Part shown: in pieces, positions 1 through 12,640 of the stretch
Layout of the letters: every line of letters begins with the position of its first letter
Position numbering within the stretch: position 1 is the first letter of the stretch
The notes under the pieces: generated by a model
What the model was told of the DNA's origin: nothing
Seen by the model: the letters and a program-made list of their open reading frames with translations, nothing else
The model's database searches: none
Translations under genes and position numbers: made by a program
NCBI GenBank assembly: GCA_905160935.1
Contig: CAJHZI010000382.1
Coordinates: 2,615,001 to 2,679,000 of the forward strand
DNA length: 64,000 nt
Direction of reading: 5' to 3'
DNA from: Enchytraeus crypticus
Lineage: Eukaryota > Annelida > Clitellata > Enchytraeida > Enchytraeidae

Positions 1-838
1 CATGAATATGTATGCCTTTGGAACATTGTTGAAGAGAAGTATACGAGTATAACTAACTGTAAAGATGATTCTATGAAATACATAACTTCGTATCTAATTG
101 TTGAATTGAATTATAATACTCACTATTATATTTTCGTCATCGATGATTTGATATAGCATCGAAAATCAGTTTATATTTTCATCTTGTCATATTTGCAAAA
201 TATTATATTTTAAAGAATATTCGTGAGAGATTGAATTGAAGGTTGTATAATTGTTTTATTTCTTCTGATTATTACTTTTAAAAAATTATATTACTTGCAT
301 GATGACACTATTAATTCTCAAATCTTGTCAAATTATTTAAGACAAAATCACTAATACTAATTTGCAATAAACCAAAAGTTCTATGTTTTCACATTTTCTT
401 GTTTACGCATCTTTCTGTTGAGTAGTTAATTTCTAAATTTCAGAATTTTTTGCATTTGCAAAGGAGAATGTTGGAACTTCCAGCGCCGTACTCATTAATA
501 TGTTAGTCAGTAAATTGAGCTCATGTGTTGAAGGATTCTAATCGTCCAAGTATACAGAACATGTGTTTAAAGTTAAAATTGCACCGAACCATTTGAATAT
601 AGATTGTATATTAAGCATGGGATTAATACATATAAATTTAGAAATCTACGCTGTTTTATCAAATGTCTTTGTCGATGTTTTATCAAATAATGAAGATGAT
701 ATTTATTTTTAATAACACTTTATTAATTGTAGCTTACACCCTACTCTTAAATTGGCTAGTTATTTACAGGCGTTAATTAGACTTGAAGATTACTAACAAT
801 TTATCTCAGGGACTTGTAATTCTTTATAACTTACATCA
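1..838. other. Upstream non-coding region
   Basis: AT-rich sequence before the GPCR start codon. I see no coding exon, clear TATA-type promoter or repeat. It may hold the 5' UTR or an upstream intron of the receptor gene. Confidence 0.4.
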
Positions 839-1315
839 ATGAATATCGATCAAGAACCTCAACTAAGTCTCTCGCAGACTCTCAGTTGGTTATATGACTC
901 GACCTCTGATTCAACCATCAATAATTCTACCCACACAACAGTCATCCTACCAAATGTGGCTGATGCTCAGTTCGACAAGTCGATACGACTCATCACACTA
1001 TACATTCAGATCAGCCTTGGATCTCTGGGAGCTGCCCTCGTCAGCTGCTGGTTGTGGACAAACCGGCGCAGAAGATCTCGAGTGAATGCCATCATTCTGG
1101 GACTGACTGCCGCTGACCTGCTGGTGATTGGGTTCGCCTGCACGATGCAGCTCATCTGGGAGCACTTGGACAGACGCTGGCTGGCCGGAGACATCATGTG
1201 CAGAGTTCTGAAGTTCTGTCAGACCTTCGCCATCACCTCCAGTGTGGCGATGCTGCTCGTTCTGACGATCGACAGACATCAGGCCATCAGGGCTCCTCTA
1301 CATCGTCCTATAGCA
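839..1315 (+). CDS. Peptide GPCR exon 1 (N-terminus to TM3/ICL2)
   Basis: First coding exon of a class A (rhodopsin-like) neuropeptide receptor at the plasma membrane. Residues 1-49 form an extracellular tail with an N-glycosylation site at N29-S-T. TM1 is about 50-73, TM2 83-106 with the AADLLV motif, TM3 118-144. WLAGDIMCRVLKF around 114-126 resembles GnRH, AKH/corazonin and vasopressin-type receptors and supplies the TM3 disulfide cysteine C121. The DRY motif is D145-R146-H147, followed by QAIRAPL. The exon ends at a GCA codon just before a GTGAGT donor at 1316, phase 0. This is the first ATG of the open frame. It joins the exon at 13290 in frame. The family is firm; the ligand is not determined by what I can see. 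Confidence 0.87.
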
Positions 1316-1749
1316 GTGAGTGCACGGAACCTCTTATACATTTAAATCTATTCATTTAAATAAAATCAAACTACAATTAAGCTCAATGTAATGTGAAATT
1401 GTCTTCTAGTCTTAGCGTATCTATCTTAGTGCTCTTTTCAACTATCGTTTAGACATCATTTGAATGTTGACTTTGTTACGAGTTGCTGTGTTAATGAGTA
1501 TTGCCGAATGGTCTGTATTTATCAATTGCAGAGCAATTTCATTGACGCTGGTACTGATCTGTATACCCTTTTCAATTCCATGGAGATCATTTTAAAAATA
1601 GTTCAATATATTCATTAGTGATGATTATCTGTAATTTCAGGCCTTTTTATTATTTGCTCTCCAAATCAGATATACGAACTTAAATTGACGAAATTGAATC
1701 CTTATTAGTATGTAAGATATGTTTCATAAAAACTAAAGCACTCTCACTA

Positions 1750-1970
1750 ATGTTCTGCAAAGTAACAGGTCCAAGGTACACTCATGTATTCGTACATCAA
1801 TAGCTCTCCATAGATCAAAAAGTTAATCACTTCACAAAAGGTAATGCCTTAGCCATAACCTATGTAGTTAATATATAGTTTGTGAAAATATATGGCTTCT
1901 GAGAGGGCTTGTCATTGTCTTCCTTACTTCTTGCTTAGTCTCCTCTTATGGCACTTGCAGTAACTGTTAG
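1750..1970 (-). repeat. Interspersed repeat, 3' half
   Basis: On the reverse strand this matches the second half of the repeat at 15801-16170, including a stretch ending near AGTGATTAAC. A similar copy lies at 32590-32780. Diverged and partial. Confidence 0.5.
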
Positions 1971-2378
1971 TCTATTCTTAATGTCCCGGACAACTACACG
2001 GAAATTAAAGTATAATCATTGCTAAACGATATGCATATGTTACGACTGGATCTTTGAAAAGAGACTTCAACCGTTTACGGAAGATGTAGTACGATGTAGA
2101 TGTAGATGCAGAAGAAAGAAAGGAAGATGTAGAACGAGAACGAAGCAGCAAGTCAAATAGGGCAATGTACAAGTAGTTTTCTCGTCTTTTCCAATCTAAG
2201 GTTATAGTGGGTTATAGGTTTTTATGAGACTTCAACAGTATGGATGAATGAGTACAATTTCGATTGTATGAATACGGCTTATGGATACTATTAATATGTA
2301 GCTACAACATGTAGTTATGTATGTATATGTGTGTATTTACATGTATATATATCTTGATTTTACTAACCAATTTGGTTT

Positions 2379-3711
2379 TCGCCTTGCAGAATCTACTACT
2401 ACTGCTGCCCTCATTACCTTCTTTCATACTATAAGTTCACTATTGGAATCACAACCTTTTGTCAGAGTTATTGCTCTATATTTGTAAAGCATTTGACACT
2501 GTCAGACATTGCATTTGATTGATAAATTTAGCTCACTGGACACACCAAGCCCTATAATGAAATGGATTGCCAGTTTTTTAACTACTCTCTCATCGGACAA
2601 TCTATGAACTTGTGAAGGTCATAATTCTTCTAGAGCAACAATTAATTCTAACGTAGTTGAAGGTTCTGCCATGGGACCTCCTGCTTTTTTAGTTGCTACA
2701 TCTGATCTCAAGACTTTGTGTTTAATGGACTCACAACTTAAATATGCCGATGAGATACTTCATTGTGCCTGCATTCAATAATCATCTAACTGAAGACGAA
2801 CTTGTTCCTACTGAAGAATGGGCTAAATGGGTTAACCATTTAAAATTGAACAGAAAAAAATCTAAAGATATTTTATTTCACTCTCCAAGTAATAAGAGGC
2901 AGGCTTTAGCAGCCAATGATCTTGAAGGCATTGAGTGTGTGTCAGATATGAAATGTATGGGTGTCACTGTCTCTTCGAAGTTTTCTTTTTCTACTTACAT
3001 AACTAATCTTTTATCCTCTAGTTCCAGCAATATTTTTGCTTTGTATTGTGTACGCACAGAAAGGACTATCCAATGAAGTCATTCAAGAGTATTTCAAGCT
3101 TCTACTTTAAATAAGCTTTTCTAAGCATCCCAATTTGATGGGGTTTTACCATTGCGAAAGATAGAGGAAGACTTGAAGTTTGTAAGATGAGCTAAAAAGG
3201 CAAATTCCTGCAACTTGGAATTCAGTTTTGAAGATTTGTTTGCTTCAACTGATTATAACTTTTTAAAAATATATGTAATGATAGTGACCATGCATCTACT
3301 TAACCCACTTTTGCCTTGGCTTATCAATCACCCATATCTAATTAGAAGAATGTTGTCTGTAGAAATGTCACACTTCCAATTAAACGCAATAACTCTATTA
3401 TCCATATTATACTTCATGATGCTAGAAATTATTAACTTTAAACTTACATTTCCAGTGCTCTTCTAATCAAACGTTTTAATTGCTTAAATTGTTTTCTGCT
3501 ACTGTTTAGCAATACTTAGATCTAAGACTTTAGAGCTCTTAGAATAGGTTTTTACCTTGATCAATCATTTTTTATATATTATGTTATGATTTTTCCATCT
3601 CATATTCGGAGTTATGTGTAGGCCTATCTGTTACATTGTTATGTTATCTGTCATATTGTTACAGTTTGAGGTTTGTAAGATTGAGGATGGATATAAAAGG
3701 AATAGATTATT
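2379..3711 (+). mobile_element. Decayed CR1/Jockey-like retrotransposon
   Basis: Remnant of a reverse transcriptase related to the much better preserved copy at 49195-50743. Recognisable blocks in shifting frames are DFTNQFGFR near 2390, a damaged catalytic region near 2700-2780, and LNRKKSKDILFHS near 2850, continuing to about 3470. The two copies share the 3' end (AAGGAATAG followed by TTATTAT near 3711). Stops and frameshifts make it non-functional. Confidence 0.8.
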
Positions 3712-4170
3712 ATACACGCATTTATATATAATTGTGTATATCATTTTAGTTCGGTCATTTTACGAATCTTGGGATAAAATAGGTTAGCGTATGGTTCTAT
3801 AAAATTTGTGCATTAATTTCATATTTCACTTACTACATTCTTTAATTTCTCTAAAGTGTTTTTCAAACATGGTGACTTCAAGCCTCATTAGTTTGAAGTG
3901 TAACTATAGTAATTTTGCTACTTGATGAAGGAAGTAACTTCGGAAGAAAGCGAGGAAAGATTATTATTCTTTCCGTCGTGTTATTATATTGCGAAGGTTG
4001 AGTGCTAAAAGTTCCCAAGTATAATTGAATTACGAACATGTTACACGTATGGGTCAGATGCAAGATAATTTATAATCATATACAGTTGAGCTCACTAATA
4101 ACTCCATAGTCCATCAATTATTAAATCCAGTCATAGTTTCCGCTTTAAAGCATTACAAATTGTAGCCTCT
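3712..4170. other. No feature seen
   Basis: AT-rich intron sequence; the small reverse-strand open frame near 3878-4063 resembles nothing I know. Confidence 0.4.
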
Positions 4171-4215
4171 CTTTCTCTAACGGTGCACTGCCCAGTGGCA
4201 GGTCCATGGTACATG
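4171..4215 (-). mobile_element. 3' end of FADDQ-type LINE
   Basis: The reverse strand reads CCATGGACCTGCCA then GGCAGTGCAC, the same 3' end as the elements at 12640 and 63650. Only the last ~40 bp are left. Confidence 0.55.
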
Positions 4216-4990
4216 TATATACATGTAGCTTTTCCACACATTCTCTCATCTTTTTGTTGTTTCATATATACATTAAATGCATAAATGCATAAATGCATTC
4301 ACATTATCTGCTCTTATCTGAGCAACTACAGCATCGCAAGTGTCATGGTGTCATTACACTAAGATCCTTTGAAACACAAATATTCTTTTCCTAACTACAT
4401 GTATTGGCACTTTTAAAATTATGTTTTAATTTTCTATAATTCATTCTATGCTCTAAGTGCAATAATCAAGTAACTAAACCATATAGTATAATCATGTAAT
4501 GTATTCGTAGGCCTATAATTAAATACATATGTAATAATCCTGAATAAGCTGCAACTCAATATGTCTGCATAGGCATATTGTAGGCACGTATACGTTTACG
4601 TTATACGTATACGTATACGTTTACACGTATACGTTTGACATATATATGTAGATTTTGTCTGTGGAGAGAAAGTATTTTGGGTCATAGAATTTCAATTACC
4701 GAGATATGAAGTAGTTCTAACTGCGATCATTCACTGTACTCTAGGCTACGAGGAAAGTTTGACGTCAAATAATTTTAACCATTTGACAATCTATTTTTAG
4801 GGAAATTTACTGTTTCAATACTCGTTCTTTGGCACATATATAGTAATAAAGGCATTGACCTACAGGCCTATGCACAGCGGTTAGGATGTTTTCTTTCTAA
4901 CTTTATTAAAATCTTTATTTTAAAATAGCTAGATACATAGGCATTGCTCTAAATTTTCTAAATTAGAATGTCTTAAAAGCGTAGGGGTAA
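4216..4990. repeat. AT-rich stretch with TACGTA simple repeat
   Basis: Contains a short run of TACGTA/TACGTT units at about 4586-4640 and paired TACATGTA words at 4212-4230. Nothing else is seen. Confidence 0.4.
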
Positions 4991-5014
4991 CGTCATGAAG
5001 CTTTAAATGATAGA

Positions 5015-5150
5015 TCCTGAGGTGAATTGAACCCTCGCGGGTTCGAATCCCAGTCACGCTGATCTGAGAGCAAAATCTCGGACATTCACTGGACTGGTTA
5101 AACGGATAATGGTCTAAATTGCCTAACGGTTTAAATATGTAGTATTAAAA
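5015..5150 (+). repeat. tRNA-like SINE fragment
   Basis: GGGTTCGAATCCCAG at 5040 is a good pol III B box, but I cannot find a convincing A box. It differs from the main SINE family of the window. Probably a decayed tRNA-derived SINE. Confidence 0.4.
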
Positions 5151-5260
5151 GCGCTAGATGTCAACATAGTTGCTTATTCAATAAAATGCGTGTTTACTTT
5201 TTTTAATTGAAAGATGTAAAACGTCTATATATATACATGTATATATAGATAGATACATAC

Positions 5261-5269
<9 letters not shown>

Positions 5270-5330
<61 letters not shown>
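5270..5330. repeat. (TA)n microsatellite
   Basis: About 30 uninterrupted TA dinucleotides after a short GT run. Confidence 0.95.
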
Positions 5331-5333
<3 letters not shown>

Positions 5334-5369
5334 GCCTATATATAGATTTCTATATATACCTGTATATAG

Positions 5370-6960
5370 ATTGACTGTCTTCCGCTTTTCTATTCATGTC
5401 CACATACGAGTGGATCCTTAAATAATCTAACATACCTAATCTCAGCCTCCGTCTGCCTCTATTTCCTTCCACTCTGCATTCTATGACCTCTTTTGGTAGA
5501 CTTTCCCCCTTAGAATATGTCCTATCCAACTCTACTTCCTATTTCTTAGTACATTTATCAACTGTCTATCTGTACCAACTCTCTTCAGAACTTCCTCATT
5601 TCTCATTTGTAACCTTTTGAGTCCATCCAATCCTTTCCATTCTGTTCACATTCCAATGCCTCTAGTTTCCTGATATCTTCCTTCCTTAAGGTCCATGTTT
5701 TACTTTCATATAATTGCGTGGTCCAAACCAAGATTTTCACTATCGTTATCGTTGTGTCTTTCTTTAGACTTTTTCCTACGAGTTCTTTCCTAATACCAAA
5801 GGCTCTTTTTTGCTTGGGCAATCCTACTGTATATTTCAGTCTCACATATGCCATCATCTGTTATTGTATGACCCAAATATTTGAAACTCTTTACCTATTC
5901 AAATTTCGTACTATTTATTGTGATATTGACTTCCTCTTTATTATGGGACACTTTCATCATTTTAGTCTTTTTGATGTTAATCTTCATGCCATATCTTAGG
6001 GCCGTATCATTCAGCCTATCCATTATCTTCTGCAATCCAGTCTCGCTGCCCGCTACCATTCCTTGGTCATCTGGAAATAGTACATCTTATAACAATTTTT
6101 CTCCCACTTTTATTCCTTCTTCCATGTCTTTCATGGCTTCCTCCATAATTGCCTCAGCGTAAATGTTAAACAGCAGCGGCCAAATCCTACAATCTTGTCT
6201 TACTCCACGTCCTATTTCACCTTCTTCTGAGTATTCTTTCTGGATTTCGATTACTGCCCTTTGAATCATGTTCAAGTTTAAAATTATTATTGTATCTCTC
6301 CAGTCAATTCCTATTCTTTTCAAGATATTCATCATCGTTATCCCATCAATCCTATCAAAAGTCTTCTCAAAGTCCACAAATCATACACTATAACGTCATT
6401 TCCATTTTCTAATCTACTTTCACAAAGGACCCGCATTATCCCTATTTCTTCTCTTATGCCGCATCCTTTCCTAAAGCCAAATTGTGTGTTGTTCAATATC
6501 ATATCTGCTTTCGACCGAATGCGATTATTATCTTTAACAAGATCTTCGACTCATGATGTATTAAAATGATTGTTCAGTAATTCAAAGACTCCGCAGCTTT
6601 GGTTTGTTAGGTATTGGGATAATCACTGATTTGATACAGTCGTCTGGCAAAATACCTATATTGTACACTTCCCTACATAGGCTACTTCCACTAACTTACT
6701 GATTGTGTCTCCTTACAACATTTTCAAGAGTTCTGCTGGGATATCATCTATTCGTCTGCCTTCCCATTCTTCATGCTTTTAATTGCTGAAAAAGTTTTCT
6801 CTTTCATTACATCCGAGCCCCTTTTATCGCTATTATATTTTCTTCTTCGAATTTTAAATCCTCTTGAACTGGCTTTCCAAATTCCAGCCTTATCATATAA
6901 TTCTTTTACATATTCTCTCCATCTTTCTTTTACTTCTTTCAGCTCTGCCTTCAATTCCTT
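5370..6960 (-). mobile_element. FADDQ-type non-LTR retrotransposon, decayed
   Basis: Reverse transcriptase remnant read from right to left. RWREYVKELYDK is encoded near 6900, MKNGKADE near 6750, DFEKTFDRID near 6370, the VRQDC region near 6200, and the catalytic box as FPDDQ near 6075 instead of the usual FADDQ. MKINIKKTKMMK and a FKYLGHTITDDG block follow near 5960-5850. The 3' part down to 5370 parallels the element at 63310-63650. Several stops and frameshifts. It sits antisense in the GPCR intron. Clade assignment is uncertain. Confidence 0.82.
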
Positions 6961-7004
6961 CCATGTACATGTATATGTATGTATGTGTGTATGTATGTAT
7001 ATGG

Positions 7005-7008
<4 letters not shown>

Positions 7009-7050
<42 letters not shown>
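7009..7050. repeat. (TA)n microsatellite
   Basis: About 20 TA units, preceded by a TATG/TGTA-rich run from 6962. It abuts the 5' end of the LINE remnant. Confidence 0.9.
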
Positions 7051-7058
<8 letters not shown>

Positions 7059-8317
7059 AATTATATATAGGAGATGCTATATTTGAAAGTTTCAATACCT
7101 TGTCAAATTCATTCTCTCTCTCATACTCTTAATCCCGTTTCGGTTTCGTTCAACCGATTCTCGAGGTGTGTAATAGTTGAGTTGAAGATGGAATGTTTCC
7201 GTGCCGTGAAATTATCCTGACTGTTGGACGGAACTTTGCGTGGTTACACAAACCTCTAATTAATTAAAATCATATCGATCACCAGTGCACGAGTTTTATT
7301 GCATATTTAATTGCTGATAGCCAATGACTATATACCGCAAAGTTGTGTCTGCATCCTTATATAAGCGTGTTATAAAAGCGACTATTAAATAACTGAGGAA
7401 AGCAATGGAAATATACCTTATACCTTTATATATTTTAACATAATAAAGGCTACATTTTGGATTAAATATGGTTTTGTAATTTAGCCTAATAATTTAGCTC
7501 TATATGCAGCCTTTCATAGGAATAACTTGCTGAAAGACTGATTGGTCTTACTGAATATAACGGCAGCTATTAAGTGCCAAGGAATGATTCAATCCAAGGA
7601 TTTAATGACGAGCTATCTTGGAGTATATATAAATATATAATAAACTAATATTATGAATTTTTACTATACTTATTTGAACGTAATTTTAGAGTTTCTAGTT
7701 TATTATAATAGGCCGTACATTGAATTTTGTTCTCTACCACTGGTAAACAGCATGTCTTTAGAATTTATAAAAATAACATAAATAACATTTCAGGCTATGA
7801 AACTAGTGTCTACTTGTCCATCAGCTCACATTCGATCAATGATAGACAAAAACGTGAACTTTTCGAGCGGCTTCCTTTTATCTCTTTACCAGCTTCGATT
7901 AATTGGAAATCTTTCATCGCCATTTAATGGCACACGCCTTCACTTAGCTTTGTTTCTTCCTTGCTCAATGCGTGTTTAAATGCGCTCTGATAAATGTAGT
8001 ATAAAAGTATTTGTATCTACAAGTCTAAATTTAGATATTTTGAAAATATAGCCATAATATTATATTAAGTTTACTGATATATAATACATACTGTATAGTG
8101 CCTGTAGCTGTGCATAATTATGGCCTTATAGCCACTTATAAAACAGCAGATATCTACGTCAATTGAACGAGGCTACAACAAATTATAGCAATTCCTATTT
8201 ACACTACTCGCCTTTATAGAATATATTTATATACGTGTAGCATACCTTTAGAGTATTTTTCCTCATCCGGCGATGAGGGCAGGAATAATAATATCCAGGA
8301 TGAATAGATGAATATAC
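7051..8317. other. No feature seen
   Basis: AT-rich intron sequence with short chance open frames near 7727-7979. No exon or repeat family is recognised. Confidence 0.4.
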
Positions 8318-8447
8318 TGGCTGGAGCCAGTGGCGATGTCGGTACGATATTCGACCGCGGATCAGTATTTGCGGGGTTCAAATCCTGGGCTCGCCGTAAC
8401 TGACATCGCTTTCGAGTGAGGAAACTGACGTTAACATTAGCTTTTTA
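8318..8447 (+). mobile_element. tRNA-derived SINE, near full length
   Basis: Head TGGCTGGAGCCAG, A box TGGCGATGTCGG, 32 bp spacer, B box GGTTCAAATCC, then a tail with GAGGAAACTGACGTTAAC. Box spacing fits an internal pol III promoter. Same family as 11411, 28176, 31331, 40887, 51415, 56503, 61914 and 63161. Confidence 0.85.
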
Positions 8448-9871
8448 CATATATTTACCGTTCTATGGTCATAAATATCGTTTTCAACATATACATGTAC
8501 TGAACATTTTGGAGCCTATTTAACCGCATTTTCACAACTACAAGCCAAACCAACAACAAATTGTTTGGGAATAAGCCATTGAATAATTGATTAATTTCTA
8601 ATTGAACACGTACTTAATTGTGAACTGACTTCTGATAAATAATTGCAATTAATTATTAATTTATTAATAATTTACAACTGTATTTCAAATCATTTAATAA
8701 TAAATATAATTAATGTTAATTAATTCTTTATAAATTATTTAGTTAACAATTAAGTTTAACTAATATTTCAAATTAATGTACTTATACATGTATATCAATC
8801 TGTATTTTACCCGAAGGCAGTAAATTGAGACACCAAAACATAAAAATAAACTAACACAGGCGTACATTAAATTACACAAGAAAACTTAAAGAATAAGTAA
8901 ATAAATTCATGAGAGCAACCTTATCAATAGTTATATTATGCATTTTTATATTATTTAATGTCTTCAAAGTTAACAAAAATCTGTCCTTTCTCAAAAGGTA
9001 TTTATCATGAGTAGGCCTACCATAAATATTCACACAAAACTGCATATTATTTATTTTAGATAGGTCTACATGAAATATTTCTAATAAAGTTTAATTGAAT
9101 GTGTATTCAAGACTGTTAATTTCTGATTTCTGATTTTTTGACTGTCGATTTCTGATTTAATTTCTGTTAATTTCAGATTCAGCGCCCCCAGAGCATACAA
9201 TAAAACGTATAATTATTAATATAATGATATTAGTCATACTAAATCTAATTAGTTATAATTAATGTAACTATAACTGTAATGGAAAGACTAAATCTAAGAT
9301 TTGATAAATTTTACAGACAAATTAATCTTGAATTCTTAAAGAAATTCAAACCAGCTCATTATGACTTAATAAGCTGCTAATGTTCAAAAATTTCTCAACG
9401 AAGTTTCGAACTGATAGAGTATTGGCGTTAGTGATTAACGTTCCAATGAACTGCAGCAATACTTTTATGAAAAACAACGCAATACGACGTGTTTACGGTA
9501 GCTGATGAACCTATGGTCATATAATATGCACTAATATTTCAAGAAGCCGCATTAATATAAGTCTTCGCTGTAGCTTCTAATAAACGGTCCTTAGCTCGGT
9601 TAGTTCCTGTGAAACTTCCCGAGTCATAATTTTTATCTGCAGGTTCAGGAACAAATGTCAAACTAACGCCTATTTCTATCGAGTCTCTTATGTTGAATAA
9701 TATCTCCAACTTGTTGATTTTTAAGTTTAAATTAAAAACATATTTAACAGAGAAAGAAGTTATACGTTTCAATGCAGCTTATTATTTGCAGATTAGTATC
9801 ATTAGTAATAATACGGAAGAGCTTCGGTCCATAAAATTACGGATCATCGCAAGGAATGCTTGCTCTTTATA

Positions 9872-9873
<2 letters not shown>
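8448..9873. other. No feature seen
   Basis: Very AT-rich, with many TTAATTAA-type words around 8630-8770. The open frames at 9539-9872 have no recognisable motif. Confidence 0.4.

Positions 9874-9925
<52 letters not shown>
9874..9925. repeat. (TA)n microsatellite
   Basis: About 25 TA units just left of the MITE at 9966. Confidence 0.9.
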
Positions 9926-9928
<3 letters not shown>

Positions 9929-9965
9929 GTATGCATACATTTATATAGGCCTATATGTATATCTA

Positions 9966-10719
9966 CAGACTGGGGCATAAAAAATATTCCCTTAGCGAAT
10001 TCTCAATAACTTCAACAAAACTCCATATATTTCTACTACATTTTCGGATCTTCTAGAGGAGGAATTTCTGCGTATATCCTGCAAATTTGATGAAAATATT
10101 TTCAGTGGTAAAGAAATTACAGCGTTTCTACGAGAAAAATGTTAAAATCAATTTTAACAAGGCTTTTCGAAACGTCAGTCGTTCCATCTTCACGAAATTC
10201 ACGACCCTGAAAAGGATAGTTTACTTATATGGTGGAGTATAAGTATGCAGTACCTTTTTAGCTGCTCTAATAGAAGATGTTTAAAATTCGTTCTTCACTT
10301 AAAATTATTCCAAAATTTTGAAGAAAATTTTACATAATTTTGTTTAAATAAGGCTTGCTATAAGTGATTTTAACATTTTTCCAGTAAAAATTGCATATTT
10401 TGTTGCTACTCAATATATTTTCACCAAATTTGCAAGTTACGTGCAGAAAGTCCTCCTCTAGAAACTGTGAAAATTTTGTATAATTATTTTGAGTTTTGTG
10501 GAAGTTATTAAGACTTTTAGTCGAAAAAACCTTGTTAAAATTGATTTTAGCATTTTTTCTTAAAAACGTTGTAATTTGGTTACTACTTAATAGATTTTCA
10601 CTACATTTGCAGATTATATGGAGAAATTCCTCCTCTAAAAGCTCCCAAAATTTTGTACAAATGGTTTAATGTTTGTTGAAGTTATTCAGATTTCGCTAGG
10701 GGATTATTTTTTGCCCCAG

Positions 10720-10723
<4 letters not shown>
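9966..10723. mobile_element. 758-bp MITE with long inverted ends, mariner-type
   Basis: Both ends read inward as CAGACTGGGGCA; similarity of the two ends extends well past the first 50 bp, to the AAAATCAATTTTAACAAGG block about 190 bp inside. The element is flanked by TA on each side (9964-9965 and 10724-10725), the Tc1/mariner target duplication. The right half holds a second, direct copy of the terminal domain at about 10380-10560. No transposase frame, so non-autonomous. Confidence 0.85.
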
Positions 10724-10813
<90 letters not shown>

Positions 10814-10940
10814 CGTATACATACATGCATACATGCATGTATACATACATATATAGGCCTAGGCCCATATATACATACATACATAAATACATGTATACGT
10901 ATGCATACATTTATATAGGCCTATATGTATATTTAATAAA
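10724..10940. repeat. (TA)n microsatellite and CATA-rich repeat
   Basis: Interrupted TA run to 10810, then CATA/TACA units. Positions 10897-10932 repeat 9927-9962 exactly. Confidence 0.85.
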
Positions 10941-11410
10941 ATTATGTATATATAAGCCTATATATAAATATGTGTATGTATAAACAGTAAACAGACGTTG
11001 AATCAGGCTTCAGCAATTTCAGTTTTAGGTCTACTTTTGAATAATCCGGCTAATGGGAAGATCAACGAAAGGAATTTAAAGCTACGTCGTCCTTTCTACA
11101 ATTCTATCAACGTGTCATCATAAATAAAGCACACAGTTTAGAGAGGAAACAGTTACGAGATGTATTGTTTATGAACTGATAAATTTAAGTAGATCAGATA
11201 CTGTATGATATAGTGAATAAATACAGTATCGCATCAATGACTTACTCGCCATGAGATGATCAAATTTACAGCAATAATTATAATCTAATGGATTCATTTA
11301 GTTTTGATCTTGACACAGTCGTCAGCTTCTTTAGCGACGTTAAGCATTTAAATGATTGTAGTTGCTTTCATATGCTAGTTTTCAGATCTTATATTACTGT
11401 TCTGATTAAA
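10941..11410. other. No feature seen
   Basis: AT-rich intron sequence. Confidence 0.4.
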
Positions 11411-11540
11411 GCTAAAGGTAATGTTAACGTCAGTTTCCTTACTCGAAAACGATGACAATGACGGGCGAGCTCATGATTTGTACACCGCACATACTGATCC
11501 GCGGTCGAGTATCTTACTGACATCGCCACTGGCTCCAGTC
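11411..11540 (-). mobile_element. tRNA-derived SINE
   Basis: Reverse-strand copy of the family at 8318. Head and tail are complete; the B box is degraded (ATGATTTGTAC where GGATTTGAACC is expected on this strand). Confidence 0.8.
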
Positions 11541-12359
11541 AGATTACCGTATCATTACATCTCGCTTTTTTACTAACACTGCTCCCCGTAGGATCAACTA
11601 AATAAGCTTCATTTTTTAGATCTTATACTAACCAAGCGAATTGTAACATTGAAATTAAGATTAAATGTGATTTATTCTTTGTAACATAAATTTTCTGACC
11701 GAAGAGGCAACTATGACAGGACTGATTGCGCTTTATTACTTTTTAATGAAACGTTTTATCACCAGTTTGAGAATTCAGAAATTATTAAGTGGCTCAATTC
11801 AGAGTTACCAGCCGACGTGTTTTGTGCGCTATACATTTCTCGAATGCACCTGCCGCAATGTGAGCCTAGGGATTTAAGTAGTTTCTTTGCAATTTTTAAA
11901 CTTAGAATAAAGGGCGTGGCTTAAAGCGCAATGAAAATCTTAGACATTAAACACAAATAAATTCAGTTCATAAGATAGGCCTAAAAATTTCATGTAGGTC
12001 CCTATATTGTGTGAAATGTACACACTTACTTTTGGATAGATCACTCAACGTTGACAAAAATAAGTCAAAAGTGAGCAACTTTATCTTTTCTATAGAAGGG
12101 ATTTCGTGATCTAGTTAAAAATTAACTGTCAAGTCATCTAATTTATTGTTATTTTGCTATTTAGGTTGCATGGAAAACAGCCTGCCATATTAATTAATTA
12201 TTCTTCTTCAGAACTACGATGAATAGGCAGTTATTTTGGAAGGGGAAGGACTTGTAGTCTCCAGTGGGCGATTGATAACGGGAAATACTTGACTTTTATG
12301 ATCCTCTAGTGACAATGTAGCGTAACATGTAGCCATGGGCTGTGACGTTACTGCACTCT
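11541..12359. other. No feature seen
   Basis: Unremarkable AT-rich sequence. Confidence 0.35.
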
Positions 12360-12562
12360 CCTGCCAATCACCTGACTATGACGCTACTATCACCCTATGG
12401 TTAATTACCTGACTATGACGCTACATTCACCCTATGGTTAATCACCTGACTATTACATACTAACGCTGTATGGTTAATCACTTGCCGTGATATCATTAAA
12501 ATGTTGTGCTTGATCACGTGATTCTGATGTGATTATGTTGTGCTTGATCCCGTGATTACACT
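12360..12562. repeat. Degenerate ~40-bp tandem repeat
   Basis: Three to four imperfect units containing CACCTGACTATGACGCTAC and CCTATGGTTAAT lie at 12365-12485. Two copies of a shorter TGTGCTTGATC-ACGTGATT unit follow at 12503-12560. Confidence 0.6.
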
Positions 12563-12584
12563 CTGCCGTTGAACATGGGAGTCA

Positions 12585-12640
12585 CAAGTACTCTCTCTCT
12601 TTCTCTCTCTCTCATTCTCTCTCTCTTTCTCTCTTAGTGC
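12585..12640. repeat. (CT)n-rich simple repeat
   Basis: CTCTCTTT-type run directly beside the 3' end of the LINE fragment that follows. Confidence 0.85.

Noticed and set aside
998..1279. Reverse-strand open frames opposite GPCR exon 1
   Set aside because: Shadow frames of the receptor coding strand; no independent motif or splice context.
5040..5060. tRNA gene at the GGGTTCGAATCCCAG sequence
   Set aside because: Only the B box is convincing; no A box or cloverleaf.
10696..10910. Open frames of Ile-Tyr repeats
   Set aside because: They are translations of (TA)n microsatellites. The same applies near 6750-7070, 22444-22687, 34809-34997, 37164-37349, 46257-46533 and 61028-61697.
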